Below are positions 21,494-32,294 of a stretch of 64,000 nucleotides of DNA, piece by piece. The position numbers were made by a program, and so were the translations under genes. This stretch comes from Hippasteria phrygiana (Eukaryota > Echinodermata > Asteroidea > Valvatida > Goniasteridae): NCBI GenBank assembly GCA_037893225.1, contig JAZGUH010000409.1, forward strand, positions 744,001-808,000. Direction: 5' to 3'. Numbering within the stretch: the stretch's first letter is position 1; every line of letters begins with the position of its first letter. Under the pieces are notes generated by a model, which was not told the origin of the DNA, did no database searches, and was given only the letters and a program-made list of their open reading frames with translations.

Positions 21494-21658
21494 ATAGAGT
21501 ACCGAAGTCGGACGTCAGTTGGCATGACAACTGGCTCCAAACAAATGGAGATTTCAACGGTTCCTTTGTTAACAGCCAGTCATGCAAACACATTGACACA
21601 ATATAACAAGTGTTCTGGTTCCAAACACTGCATTGACGTCATCACTTCGGTACTCTAT
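21494..21658 (+). mobile_element. 165-bp MITE H, copy 1
   Basis: Ends ATAGAGTACCGAAGTC and its near inverse ACTTCGGTACTCTAT. The arms share CAACTGGCTCCAAACAAATG-type words with the copy at 28297-28457, which lies in the opposite orientation. It contains a perfect CRE, TGACGTCA, at 21634-21641. A TA dinucleotide at each end suggests a Tc1/mariner-type mover, by inference. Confidence 0.75.
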
Positions 21659-21689
21659 AAAAGCGTCTTCTAACCTACATTTCTATATA

Positions 21690-22098
21690 CCCCTTCATGG
21701 AACATCTACCTTTCAAAAAAATACTAAATTATCTGGACCAAAATTATGGAATAATTGTACAATTGTCTCTCACAGGGTCAAACTCCTCTCACAGGGTCAA
21801 ACAAATTATATCTTCTGTAAATATTGTTAATCTCCGTTCTTATTGCCCACATTACATACTTCCTTTCAGTATTTGTAAAGCTTATTGAATTTGTAAATGT
21901 CTACCTGGTTTTTTTTGCTTTTGTTTTTTTGTAAAGGCAAGCCTTACGTAAGCTGTGCTTTCTTAGGTTTGGCCTCTTCTGTATTTAATGCTGTTATGTC
22001 TTTTGTATATATCTATCACACTTGTAAACTTTGGTATTTACATGTACTTTAAATGTCATGAAGATAAAATAAATGTTACTAAAATTAATGTAAATTTA
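21690..22098 (+). mobile_element. Possible 3' fragment of another LINE
   Basis: A short frame with SGPKLWNN resembles the GxKLWNxLP region near the C-terminus of LINE reverse transcriptases. It is followed by an AT-rich tail ending AAAATAAATGTTACTAAAATT. There is not enough protein to be sure. Confidence 0.3.
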
Positions 22099-22104
22099 TT
22101 TGTC

Positions 22105-22320
22105 AAACAATCCACAAGGGAAACTGACTAGGTAAATTTGAATACATTTTCAAAGTAAACAAAGAAACTGGCAGGAGCAGGATTCGAACCTGCGACCTCT
22201 AGAATACCGTACCGGCGCTCTACCAACTGAGCTATCTTGCCCTATGTTGGCGGTCTCCCAAATTGTCGGTATCTTTGTTCGGGTGGGGCACTAGTCAGAA
22301 GTAATTAACCCAGTATGCCG
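22105..22320 (-). mobile_element. tRNA-derived SINE, near full-length copy
   Basis: Read on the minus strand, 22241-22169 is a tRNA-like head: GGCAAGATAGCTCAGTTGG (A box), an atypical anticodon arm, then GGTTCGAATCC (B box) and CCTGCCA. A non-tRNA tail follows with AACTTTGAAAATG-type and CAGTTTCCCTTGTGGATTG words. The anticodon loop lacks the normal U33, and the acceptor stem has a mismatch, so it is a SINE promoter rather than a working tRNA. The A and B boxes would be read by RNA polymerase III. Related pieces are at 22412-22600, 56265-56340 and 58186-58292. Confidence 0.75.
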
Positions 22321-22411
22321 TGTAGCCAGGGATCACACCCAATTTTACGATACAACCTGGGAAGCGACATTGTGGGGATCACTCAATGAGGATACGACTT
22401 TTTACTTACAA

Positions 22412-22600
22412 TTTGTCAAACAATCCACAAGGGAAACTGACTAGCTAAATTTGAATACATTTTCTAGTCAGAAGTCATTAACCCAGAATGCCACCAACAT
22501 ACATGTAAGGCAAGATAGCTTGGTAGAGCGCCAGTACGGTATTCCGGAGGTCGCAGGTTCAAATCCCGCTCCTGCCAGTTTATTTGTTCACTTTGAAAAT
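22412..22600 (+). mobile_element. Chimeric SINE copy
   Basis: The left part (22412-22463) is the SINE tail in minus orientation. It joins abruptly at about 22464 to the SINE body in plus orientation (TAGTCAGAAGTCATTAACCC..., tRNA-like head 22509-22577, then CCAGTTTATTTGTTCACTTT). The A box is shortened (AGCTTGG for AGCTCAGTTGG). This mixed orientation suggests recombination between two opposed SINE copies. Confidence 0.65.
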
Positions 22601-23621
22601 GTAAATTTATTTGGGCAGTTTGAGGACCCAAGATTTCTTGCAGCTCATTGGACACCCAGGGTAATAAAAGAGTGGCTGGCTCTAGATCTACTCCTTATTC
22701 CTGCAAAATCCTAAAAAAAAAACCTAGTGGATTTTGGAGAATCTCAGAGTGTAAGGGTAAGGGGAAAAACAGTTGCAAGTATTGACTAAGCAGGCCTGAT
22801 TTTGCATCAAAACATGAATTTGGTCATTTTGTAATTGAGAAATCATGCCTGGTGCCATTGTGATTGCAGGACTTATTTAATTATTCTATAAAATAATTAA
22901 ATTTATTAAAGTTTTGTTGATAGACACAAGCATCATGATCCTGCTCTATGAAAAGACTCTACGATAAGATGCTGCGACTTTACCCATGGAAAACAACATA
23001 ACACGTAAGTACATGTACATGTAGTAAAGAATTACAGAATTGAAAGGCGGGCCATCTAAAGTCCACCATTGACTTTTGAGATGCATATAAGGCCCCCAAA
23101 AAATTAACTTGTGTTGCCCTCCACGACTGACCCTTATCTGCACTTACCTGTTTCAGTGTGCTAGGCAGGTCATTCACCCAATGTAGGCTATAATAATGGA
23201 GAGAATGAGCAAGAAATTATTAAATTTGTTGATTCCTAAAAAAAGAAGAAGTTTGTTTGAAGTTAAGTTTTAAAATTTAAAATTCGGATATTAATACTTG
23301 CTGTCGCTTTTAAAGGTAGCAGAAAATGTGCTGTCTCCGGTGACAGCCGACACAAATACACCAAATTTGTTAGAATTGTGTCTGCTCATGCCTTGTATTT
23401 ATTTCATTTTCTCAATATTTTATTTACATGTAGGTAGCTCTCTAGCAACGGAATTATGTTGTGTTGGAAACACCAAAATGTTTTCCTGCTATATGGCTAT
23501 TATTGGTATAATACAAAGCTACATGTATGAGCCAACACTTTTCCAAAACAATAAGAAAGACTTTCTAAGGTCTACAGTTACAAAGTTAATGGATATTAGA
23601 AACTCTTTTCTTTAGTTGTAA
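22601..23621. other. No gene seen
   Basis: AT-rich DNA. A 105-codon frame at 23298-23615 is rich in Leu, Ile and Phe but shows no family motif, and I treat it as chance. Confidence 0.45.
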
Positions 23622-23625
23622 TTAA

Positions 23626-23839
23626 CCCCTTGAGCACGGTATTTTACGGGAGACGTCCGGGTGTTGCAGCGGTTCTGGCAGCCAAATCGAACCGCTACAA
23701 TGTGTTTGTGCAGTCAAGCATGACATACACAATAATCTAACTAATGGATTGAAACTGCACAAACAGCGGCCAATGGCGTCATCCGGCCTGGTGACACTGT
23801 TTTTTTGGCGCCCTATGGCTTCGTTCCGTACGCAAGGGG
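23626..23839 (+). mobile_element. TTAA MITE, CCCCTTG family (copy 8, full length)
   Basis: A 214-bp copy with TTAA on both sides (23622-23625, 23840-23843). Ends CCCCTTGAGCACGGTATTTT and CCGTACGCAAGGGG; contains GAGACGTCCGGG, CAGCCAAATCGAACCGCTAC and GTCATCCGGCCTGGTGAC. A good reference copy for the family. Confidence 0.92.
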
Positions 23840-24294
23840 TTAACATGTTTATCACAGTACGTTGGTAATGGGAATTACATGAGGATGGGGATTTATAGTG
23901 AAAAAGTCATAGAAATACGAAAAGTTGGTTGTGTGTTGTTAACTCATCTTGTAATAATGTTAAATATTAAACAACATGAGACTGCTACTACGTGTAAATA
24001 AGTATACTTGCAATTTAGGCTGAGACTGTCATGAAATTTGTGTACAATTACTAAAGGCAAAATTAAAATTTTCCTCAGAAAAAGACAAAGAGAGAAATGC
24101 TATTCTTGTAGTCTGGTTCTACCACCTTACTTCAGACAAAACAGGGCAAGTTATAGACATAGGGGAATTATCAGGTCAGGGAACTAGACTAGCTGGTTTG
24201 CACACATTCACAGAAGTGTAACCAATTGCCAAACAAAATGTGGACTAACTCAAGTTTGTAAGTATTTGAAAAAGTCAGTTTTTTCCCAATGATG

Positions 24295-24428
24295 GTCGGG
24301 AGGCCACTGCTAGAAATTGATACAAAAATTCAATTTTTCTTGAAGATGACAGCACACCAGGTGCCATGATTTCACAAGGTGCTTGAGACTATTATTTACT
24401 TACAGTTAAGTAAGGTATTTCATAATAA
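24295..24428 (-). mobile_element. AGG-family TTAA MITE fragment (copy 4)
   Basis: Shares TTCTTGAAGATGACAGCACA, CAGGTGCCATGATTTCAC and ACAGTTAAGTAAGGTATTTC with the AGG copies at 17188, 36865 and 40889. Both ends are lost. Confidence 0.65.
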
Positions 24429-24477
24429 TTCTGATCAGTAGTTTTGTTTTTCGATGTTTGCAAATGTTGTATATTAC

Positions 24478-24635
24478 CTTTAAGCCTAACGTACCTGAAT
24501 CCATCAAAATCCTTCCCCTGTTTTGGAGGATTTCGGCAGATTCAGGATACTTCCATATTGAATTTGACCTGGGGGATTTTGATGGATTGAGGATTGTAAG
24601 CCTAGCGTTACTGCAGGATTTTGATGGATTCAGGA
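24478..24635. repeat. Hairpin and degenerate repeat
   Basis: CTGAATCCATCAAAATCC near 24488 is the perfect inverse of GGATTTTGATGGATTCAG near 24612. Between them GGATTTTGATGGATT recurs. Its GGAGGATT style recalls the minisatellite at 6905-7345. Confidence 0.65.
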
Positions 24636-24659
24636 TACCTCCATATTGAGCAGTCACCA

Positions 24660-25653
24660 AAACCAACAATTTGTGCATGACAAAATATGTGGATTTTTTA
24701 CTTTCTAGTAAAGTTACCCAAGGGGTTAAATTAGGGTTAAAGAATGGTAGGGGGTCCTTGAGGCCAGATTATAGTATGCCAATCTTCTACTTGTTCCAAT
24801 GATAAAGAAAGATTTAACAAATTTTTTCAAAGAACTTTAAGTAAAACTATACATGACATAGTGAAAGTGCAATGGCACTCATGAGGGAAACATCCCACTA
24901 GAGCCAAAACAGGCAGCTCCACTGCCTTTTGTTGTTGACACACCAACACCTTTGCCAGTTTCTTATCTTTGTAATCCATTAGCCAAACAATTACTTGTAA
25001 TCCTTAAGTAAACACTTCCATGCTGGGATTTGCTGGTACTACTCACAGCGTACAAATCACCTCTCCGATTCGTTCAAGTTTATTATCGTTCTCAGCTTTG
25101 CAGCGGCCGTTTTTCACGATTCAAAGTTTTTTAAGTAGTTACACAGGATAGAAAATCTGAACTGAGGCATTTTTTTACAATAAAACTAAGAATTCTTGCA
25201 GATGTTTCTGTGTTAAATATAACTCATATAGATAAGAACTTAAGTCAACAAAGGATTAACTGATAGTATCTTAAGTTTATTGACACAAGATAAACAATGT
25301 AAACAACATAAAATCTCAAAAAGGCAGTGCTCCTTTCCAAGTTAGGGCCTTCTAACTCGGAAAGCTCTAGTGGGATGGGGACAGTATGCTGACAAAAAGT
25401 GTGACTAAATTCACTGTTATCCCAGAGGAATTCTAGAGTCTTGGACATGAACGCGCTAGCAAAAGCCATGCTAGTACATTCATTCTGCAAATATAACTCA
25501 ATACAGCTCTGGACAAAGAGGACTCTTTTCAGCAAATAACAGCAGTTGTTGGGTGCATGTACTTCTTTCATTGACAAATTAAACTACAGACACTAGGAGA
25601 ATATTGAAAAAAAAGGCCCCAAAGGACGTACACGATTTGTACTGGAATGTTAA
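24660..25653. other. No gene supported
   Basis: Mostly unique-looking DNA. A minus-strand frame of 110 codons (25577-25245) is the longest non-repetitive one in the window, but it has no recognisable domain. Confidence 0.4.
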
Positions 25654-25822
25654 AGGGTGGCTGCAATGGAATTTTTATTGTGTACATATATCGATGAAAT
25701 AAAGTTTTTGAAACACAACTGTGTGTTGTTTGTATTTTTCTATTTCGCATTTATAAGCATTTGAATTTTTGTTTTTTAAGGCGGGAGGGGGTCAGCCCCG
25801 CCCATCAAGTGGTCACGCCGAT

Positions 25823-25846
25823 GTGACGTCATCCCGGGAACCCGGC
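25823..25846 (+). repeat. Inner terminal repeat of THAP element 2, left
   Basis: Begins GTGACGTCATCCCGGGAAC and matches the inverse of 26419-26442. It contains a perfect CRE, TGACGTCA, and lies about 100 bp upstream of the lost THAP start codon. Confidence 0.85.
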
Positions 25847-25942
25847 TGGCTGGTGGCTGTTCGGCCATCGACTCGACATGCACGTGTGTTTTCGCTGTTT
25901 TGTGGAAAGCTTTCAGTGTTTTGCGAATGTTTTTCGTCGATA

Positions 25943-26060
25943 ATACCGCATCGTTGTGTTGCTGCTGGATTCAAAACACCACTAAGGATGGTGTCAGTCT
26001 TCACCTCTTTCCAGTAGTTAACCGAAATACCGTCGTATTTGGACTCAGTCAGAGAGTGTT
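25943..26060 (+). pseudogene. THAP exon remnant, frameshifted
   Basis: Reads PHRCVAAG in one frame, TTKDGVSLHLFP in the next and PKYRRIWTQSE in the third. These are in the same order as RCVAAGCSK, TTTGGVSLHIFP and AKYRRIWT of the intact exon at 1764-2108. The start codon has become ATA (25943-25945), the second zinc Cys is lost, and at least two frameshifts are needed. The exon stops around the junction with the opposing remnant. The lost start codon lies 289 bp from the element end, against 294 bp in copy 1. Confidence 0.8.
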
Positions 26061-26069
26061 ATTTAGCCT

Positions 26070-26300
26070 AGCAATCGTTGTTTTCTAGTCTTTCACCGCG
26101 TTCCGCATCGGAAGTCCGATTCGGAGTCTTTAGTAGTTTTGCTGTTACTCTCACCTTCTGGCTCATACATGTACAGACGAGCTCCAAGATCCTCATCTTC
26201 CTCGCCCCAAAAATGTTCCGAAGAAGTGTCTGAATCAACAAGTCTAAAAATCGACACTTGATTGTCAGATTCAGATCCAAAAGATTCTGTTTGAAGATTT
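26070..26300 (-). pseudogene. Acidic coding remnant of the opposing gene
   Basis: On the minus strand one frame reads ESDNQVSIFRLVDSD, EEDEDLGARLYMYEPEGES and KDSESDF, then shifts frame to ERLENNDC before a stop. The composition is Asp/Glu/Ser rich, typical of an N-terminal acidic region. The YMYEPE word followed by RLxNND(W)C resembles the start of invertebrate P2RX7-like zinc-domain proteins, as far as I can recall; this is a weak match. A possible acceptor, TCTTCAAACAG, lies just upstream and implies an intron after the short first exon at the element end. Confidence 0.4.
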
Positions 26301-26418
26301 TAACGCGACGAGAAATGTTTTCCTGGTCCCTTCAACCAAAGCTATTTAATAGCACGTGGCTGGTTCCCTCAACAACGGCATACACATTCACACGTACATA
26401 CCGACTCTCGCATGAGTT

Positions 26419-26442
26419 TCCGTGTTCCCGAGATGACGTCAC
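26419..26442 (-). repeat. Inner terminal repeat of THAP element 2, right
   Basis: Reverse complement begins GTGACGTCATCTCGGGAAC and carries a perfect CRE (26434-26441). A minus-strand ATG follows at 26413, at a similar distance as the plus-strand ATG at 1667 in copy 1. Confidence 0.85.
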
Positions 26443-26605
26443 TCAGTTAGGGGCGTGGAAACAATAGAGAAAGAGGAACTTTCTTCCGGGAAAATTAACA
26501 CCAAAAATGGGCAGAAACACGGAAAATCACATTTCTTATATTGTAAAAGAGTTAGGTATACAACACAAAATTAAATTGTTGGTACAATTTTATTGCAGCC
26601 ACTTT

Positions 26606-27954
26606 GTTGCATTCTGTTCCACAGTTCACTGGTCGGCACAGGGTCCCTGTCTAAGGATTCTAGGTATGCTTCTGATGACGGCCAATGTATGCTGACCAAA
26701 ATGTTGAGTTAATAATGTACATCTGGTTCTTTTACACCTTTTTTCAAAAATTAGTTATAATGCATGTACATTGTAGGTGGTGTATTCAGGAAATTTCTCT
26801 CTGGTTGTACTCTCTGAAATCCAAACGTAGAGATTCAAGGAGATGTTTCCTCTTAAATCAGTAAATGGCAGAGAACAATAAATTCTTTGAACTTTTACTC
26901 ATCTTGATTGATAAGAAAGTTTCCTTTCCCACAGATTAATTCTTTGACTGAGATGGTAATCATATGAGTACTGGAGTGGTTTGTAATTGGGGAGTGTATC
27001 TAAAATGGTTTGTGGGTACATGTATTAGCTTCAATTGAAAGTAATTATTAAAGTTCTCATTTTTTGTTAATGGCTGTGGGACTTTTATGTACTGAAATTC
27101 CACATTTTGTTCATATTAGTGGCTTCTTGCACCAAACTGATTGAACCATAAGATCTACAGTGTACCTTTGATTTCTGAAAAAGAAGTTATTCAAGGTTTG
27201 TGAAAGAACAGTGGGGTAGTATAATCGCCTTAAACAGGGTTACGATCAGTCATTACCAGTCGTCCAGTCTTGAGAAAAAATATACCATACTCCTTTGTCC
27301 CTTACTGTCCCCTCCCCCTATGCACTCTCTTTGATGTTCACCCTCTGCCACTCTCCTTTGGTCTTTAATCTCTCTTTTGTGTTTTTCCACCCTTACTTGT
27401 TTGGGTTTCCCATACAGGTTTGTTTCTTGTACACTATCATTTGCCTTAAATTTTTAATCATCCACAGAGATCGAGGGGAGTACAAGTTGACTTGGGAACG
27501 AGTTGACAGGGCACATGGTGTCAGACACCAAAATAATCACACACCATAAAATAAATTACTCCAAGCAAAGCCTCACAGCAAAGCCTTTCTATTTACGTTT
27601 TAATGTATACCTGTAATACTGAGAGCACTGAGCACTTCCATTGCCCCAGTATCTGAACAACATTCACTTTCTCAAGATCAATAACTCCCGCCCGCTCTTT
27701 GATCATACCATGGAGTTCCATTGCAGCGTAAAAACCCGCAGCTCACATTCCATTGACAGAGTAACAAGATAGCCAAGATAAGATATAAACAGCATTCGCC
27801 GGCCACATTATTGACACTTTCCATTCACTGCATTTTTGTTGACGCATAGTTTTCAAAACACCGCCAGACGGTTCGGGTCTTTCGGGTCGAAACAGAGTTG
27901 GTCAAATGGTTCAATTTATTTTTGGTCTGAAATCTTACTTTGAATTTTTCACTT
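26606..27954. other. No gene seen
   Basis: Mostly unique AT-rich DNA. 27290-27400 is pyrimidine rich. 27590-27850 is of mixed composition with AGATAAGATA (a GATA-type word) near 27777; I cannot assign it. Confidence 0.45.
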
Positions 27955-28088
27955 TAAGTTTCGGGTACCCGAACCGGAAAAATGGATCCGGTATTGATGC
28001 CGGCATTCGGATACCCGGATGCCGGCATTCGGATACCCGGATGCCGGCAATCGGATACCCGGATACCCGGATACCCGGCACAGGCCTA
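27955..28088 (+). repeat. GGATACCCGG minisatellite
   Basis: Three units of the 22-mer GATGCCGGCATTCGGATACCCG followed by three of the 10-mer GATACCCGGA (the 22-mer is given as its two halves GATGCCGGCAT and TCGGATACCCG). The right edge CAGGCCTA could be a hAT-type end, but no left partner was found. Confidence 0.75.
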
Positions 28089-28296
28089 ATGGGTAGCAAG
28101 AGCTGACATTGGGGCCTTCTCAAGGGCTTCGGAGTTTTCATTCATTTTGGAATTTCTTTTCTGAAAACACGACGTACATGTATCTTACTACTTTTAACTA
28201 TCAGTACTTAATTTTCTTTCCCCATTAGGCCATTTGTCATGCCGTCCATGCTGTTCCCCTTTTTAATGTAGTGTACGTGGGGTGGGACAAAGCAGC

Positions 28297-28457
28297 ATAG
28301 AGTACCGAAGTGAAGACAACAATGCAATGTTTGGAACCAGAATACTTTTGTTATTTTGTTTCAACGTGTTTGCATGACTGGCTGTTAACAAATTCGAAAT
28401 CTACTTTTGTTTGGAGCCAGTTGTTGTGCCAACTGACGTCAGACTTCAGTACTCTAT
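28297..28457 (-). mobile_element. MITE H, copy 2
   Basis: Ends ATAGAGTACCGAAGTG and CTTCAGTACTCTAT. Shares GCAATGTTTGGAACCAGAA and TTTGGAGCCAGTTGT with the inverse of 21494-21658. Perfect CRE TGACGTCA at 28434-28441. Confidence 0.75.
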
Positions 28458-29352
28458 ACATGTACATGTATGGAAACAAATGGAAAATCTTTTTAACCCT
28501 CCTATAATATCACAGCCTATCAAAAACTCTTAACACCAACTCTCACAGTTTGTGTGTGTTTCAATCTGTCATTTGATTGGTTTTGATCTGTACATGTACA
28601 GCAGCTGGGTCGATTTTGGCACCGAGAACAGGAGGGTTTTAACTGAAATATTCACTGGCACCTTCTTGAGTATCTCAAGGATTTTGTGCATATATGTATA
28701 ATTCAAAAACAAAATGTAAAGTACTTTTTTAGTCAAGGAGCAAGGTCCGGCTGAGCAAGTTTTTGTGCAACACATACATGTACCGGTACTACATCTAAGG
28801 TTTGACTGCATAGGATAGTAGAATAGACTCCCTGGAACACCTCTAGGTACCAGTAGTACATGTACATGTATGTGGTCTCAAATTGTGCTCTCAGTCTTGA
28901 GTTATTGTGCAAAATCATATTTCTGTGTTTGTATAGGATTTTTACTCAAGGTAATTCAGCACTGGTATGCCATGAGACTTTAAACACTTAAATGGTTCAC
29001 CTGTTTCTATATATTTGAAATACTCAATTGCCAGGCTCAGTTAGGCAAATTTTGATAAATTTGAATTAATTGAAAAATCAAGGGGTAGGCAAAAGAGGTG
29101 TGTCCAGTGTCCCTACCTCAAAAATAGGAGAAGTTCACAGTGGCCTTCAGATATTCCAATATGCAGACATTCTGTCTACATTTCATCCTTTTGTTGAGCT
29201 ACATGTATCTCTGCTATATTTTGAAATGTCTGTTTACCAATAAAAAAATCACTGTCTATGACATTTCAAATCCTACAGAAATCATTTATTTATTGGGTAC
29301 AGTTACTGATTTTGTTATGTGCACCATTTATAGCAAGGTAATATCTTATAAA
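28458..29352. other. No gene seen
   Basis: AT-rich DNA with several GTACATGTAC words; no recognisable gene or element. Confidence 0.5.
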
Positions 29353-29571
29353 CAGGGGCGGATCTATTGTGTAGCCTTTCATTTAGGAAGGGGTTGTACC
29401 CACCTATCGGTACAGTGTACAGTGTACATATGTATGGACCAACGGTATACCCACTGGTAACAAGGATGTGGTTTAGCATTGCTTATCACAACTTTGCTCA
29501 ACAACCAGGGGGGGGGGGGGGGGGGGGGGTTGGGTTACAACCCCCACAACCCCCCTCTAGATCCGCCCCTG
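29353..29571. mobile_element. hAT-like MITE with CAGGGGCGGATCTA ends
   Basis: CAGGGGCGGATCTA at the left is the inverse of TAGATCCGCCCCTG at the right. A 22-G run (29508-29529) lies inside. ATAAA occurs at both edges but slightly out of register, so the target duplication is unclear. Confidence 0.75.
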
Positions 29572-29599
29572 ATAAACAAAAACAAAGTCAGATTTTTAA

Positions 29600-29817
29600 C
29601 CCATTGAACCCGGTTGACGTGTACATGTATAGCCGCTGCCTTAAAATTGACACCTGGCTGGTTGATGGCTATTGCAGCATTTTCTGTATTTTCAATCCTT
29701 TGTTGGTTTATTGTGTGCATTACGCTTGGCTGCACATTCTCTTTGTCCGTTTCACTTGGCTGCACAGGCCGCCCCGGCATACCGGCACCCTGATTATAAA
29801 TATCCGGGATCAAGGGG
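29600..29817 (-). mobile_element. TTAA MITE, CCCCTTG family (copy 9)
   Basis: TTAA at 29596-29599 and 29818-29821; ends CCCATTGAACCCGG and CCGGGATCAAGGGG. Has the ATTACGCTTGGCTGCACA words of the second subfamily and an ACATGTA insertion near 29622. Confidence 0.88.
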
Positions 29818-30146
29818 TTAATTGGTACTGTGGTTGATCTAGTGAGATTATAGGAAATATGGTGTACACAGCAAATTATTGGTCACCTGGCCAAAATTGC
29901 ACATTTTTGCCCTAAGGGGAGGAGGAAGACACGCCCCCTTTCTCCATCTGGATCCAACAATAACTAATCACAAACTTTTGCTTACACTGCGACTTGCAAA
30001 TTTATTACGAAAAGGACCAACAGAAACAACTACCTATACAAAATATGAATATTAATGTGTCTCATCTTATCTCATAAAAATACTTTCGTCTAGTACAGAA
30101 TCATATACTGCACGTTCCTACGAGAAAACATAAATTCATCAATCGC

Positions 30147-30285
30147 ACCACGGAGTGACGTACAGTGTATCGTGGATAGTTGCTGCATCACGAACTGATA
30201 TGTACATGTACCGTGTGTACAAAACCAATGGATGATCCGTCACTTCGTGGCGTGGCAACCATCCACGATACGTCACTTCGTGGTA
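30147..30285. repeat. Inverted repeat (possible MITE)
   Basis: CACCACGGAGTGACGTA, TATCGTGGATAGTTGC at the left are near inverses of GCAACCATCCACGATA, CGTCACTTCGTGGT at the right. No coding capacity. Confidence 0.65.
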
Positions 30286-30289
30286 AACT

Positions 30290-32235
30290 CAAGACTAATA
30301 CCCTGTTTGAGACCACATTCTACAATGTACTTACATGTACAGGTGTTCCAGAGAGTATATTGTGCCATCCTACAAATGTATGCAGTCTTATGTGGAGGGT
30401 GTTAATTGTGGCAAGTCCTTAATTAGAGGGTTTTAGGATTTTGCTCCTTGACTATTTGTACCCAGCAACATTATTGTGCTTCGTGTACATATGCACAAAA
30501 TGACGTTAGTTGTTGTCACATTTGAGTACCTGTGGGCTGAAAGTACATGTCACTTTGTAAAGTACATGTACACTGTCATAACTTCATGAGACATCGTTGA
30601 AAGGACAAACTGCCCAATCAAAAAGATTGTATCGTATCAGTGAATTGAGTCTTTAAATTTAAGTGCATTTTTTGATTGGACTGATATCACTGGATAATAA
30701 ACTACTCAAGTCATCTTTTCGAAGGACTATACGTACATTGTAAGTCCACTAATAATGCCCATTTAATTGCATGACCAGTGACATACTTCAACCACATACA
30801 CACGCACATGTATTGACACAACGCACTGGACAAATCTTTGGTTTCGACATGCAATCTTTGACCTACTTGCTGTGAATTGATCCTCCTGGTCTACAATTAC
30901 ACACGTTCCCAGACGCCTAATTCACATTGATTCCACAGGCCCTGCAGAGCCAGATATTTACTCGTTGGGGACACACACTGTACATTAAGCCATTACCAAA
31001 CCAGTGCGTGCAAAGCCAAGTTATTAGACCCCAACAGATCGTTTACCTAGCTGTCTCTAGTTTGGTTTTCCTCAACTCATACAAATCAGTAAGACCTATA
31101 TTACCCAACACTTAAAAATAGGCTGGCTTCTTTCATGTACTACATGTACGATCAATGCATCGATTACAAGTACTTTTTATAAGTTCTGCCTTCTGGGAAC
31201 ATGGCAGAACTGAACACCATGTGAAAAATGTGTGCATTCCCCAAAGCATGAAGTTTTACATGGCCTTAACTGTTAAGTGAGGTGGGTGGGGGGCAAAAAT
31301 GGAGAACTTTGCCGACCATCCCAAAAGCACCTCCCCGTGCTCAGAAGTATTATTCAGACAAACATGCATAAAAACCTTTACAGACAAATCTGTATGTTGG
31401 AAATATTGCACCAATTTTCGCTTTGACTTCACAACTTACAATATATTTGCGTTTCATGTGGTGATTCTATAGTACATGGTTACATTCACCTCTCGGCCTG
31501 AGCAGAAAGTTATTACATTGATGATGTCTGACATACATGTCATCATTTGGAGTAGAGCATCCCCTTGAGCCAACTGACAAGCCTATACACACTGCATGAA
31601 GAGAGCAATCAAAACAAATCCTGTACTTCATAACTGTCTGAAGCCGAGCACCAGATCGCAGAGATACGACAATACCCTCCAACCAAACCGACTACAGAGC
31701 TTATCCCGAAGTGCAGTGAGAAAGGAGAATAAACCAGCTCTCTCCTATTAAACACTCCGATAAATATCGGGATGAGATAAGGAAGACTTTGTGAGAGAAA
31801 GAGTGGGGTCTGGCCACAGGAAATGAAGTTAATTGGGAGAGGATGACGTGCAGGGCACACATGGGATGTGGCCGGAACAGGTCTGGGAATGTTTTCTGAG
31901 GTGCTGAAGCAAAACTGATCGTGACTTAGAGCAGGTGAAAAATACATCAACGATTACTTAACTTTCTTTAAATGACATGCACCTGTATAAATATGGGCTG
32001 TTGTCCTAGTGAATAATTTACAGCACTTCTCACTCCATCACTTTAGACATGTTGTAATGCTTTTAAAGGTGCTTGAATAACAGTAGATACCTTACAGTAC
32101 ATGTACATGACCCAGAAAGACACACAAGTTCCTGTTGCATTTAGAATGCTCCTTTGAAGAAAACTTAACTTTCCTGATGGGAATGCACAGTGTTCATCCC
32201 AACAGTACAGTATTTGTATAGAACAGGTTCAAGGA
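30290..32235. other. No gene seen
   Basis: Mostly unique DNA. 31470-31930 is relatively GC-balanced and free of the window's repeats, so it is a candidate conserved non-coding or exon-bearing stretch. No domain is readable in it. Confidence 0.4.
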
Positions 32236-32256
32236 GGGGGGGGGGGGGGGGGGGGG
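32236..32256 (+). repeat. Poly-G run (21)
   Basis: Twenty-one G just upstream of the 12-bp minisatellite. Confidence 0.9.
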
Positions 32257-32294
32257 CAACCAACGTTGGGTCGTATCTCATTCCCTTCGTGGAC

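Larger units (their letters stand above)
25654..26605 (+). mobile_element. THAP-carrying TTAA transposon, copy 2 (decayed)
   Basis: A 952-bp element starting after TTAA (25650-25653) with AGGGTGGCTGCAATGG. The inverse, ending near 26605, matches at 15 of 17 core positions (25657-25673 versus 26586-26602); its TTAA has decayed. An inner inverted repeat, 25823-25846 versus 26419-26442, matches at about 22 of 24 bases. The spacing from outer to inner repeat is 185 and 179 bp. Inside are a broken THAP exon on plus (from 25943) and an acidic coding remnant on minus (about 26300-26070). Size, layout and the GTGACGT inner repeats match the element at 1457-2402, in opposite orientation. Confidence 0.75.

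Noticed and set aside
22169..22241. Functional tRNA gene on the minus strand
   Set aside because: The A and B boxes are good, but the anticodon loop lacks U33, the acceptor stem has a mismatch, and the same sequence with a shared non-tRNA tail recurs, so it is a SINE head.
25245..25577. 110-codon minus-strand ORF as a host exon
   Set aside because: Longest non-repetitive frame, but no recognised domain and no convincing splice sites; such lengths occur by chance in 64 kb read in six frames.
29353..29571. Clean 8-bp hAT target duplication
   Set aside because: ATAAA is present on both sides but out of register, so I do not claim a duplication.
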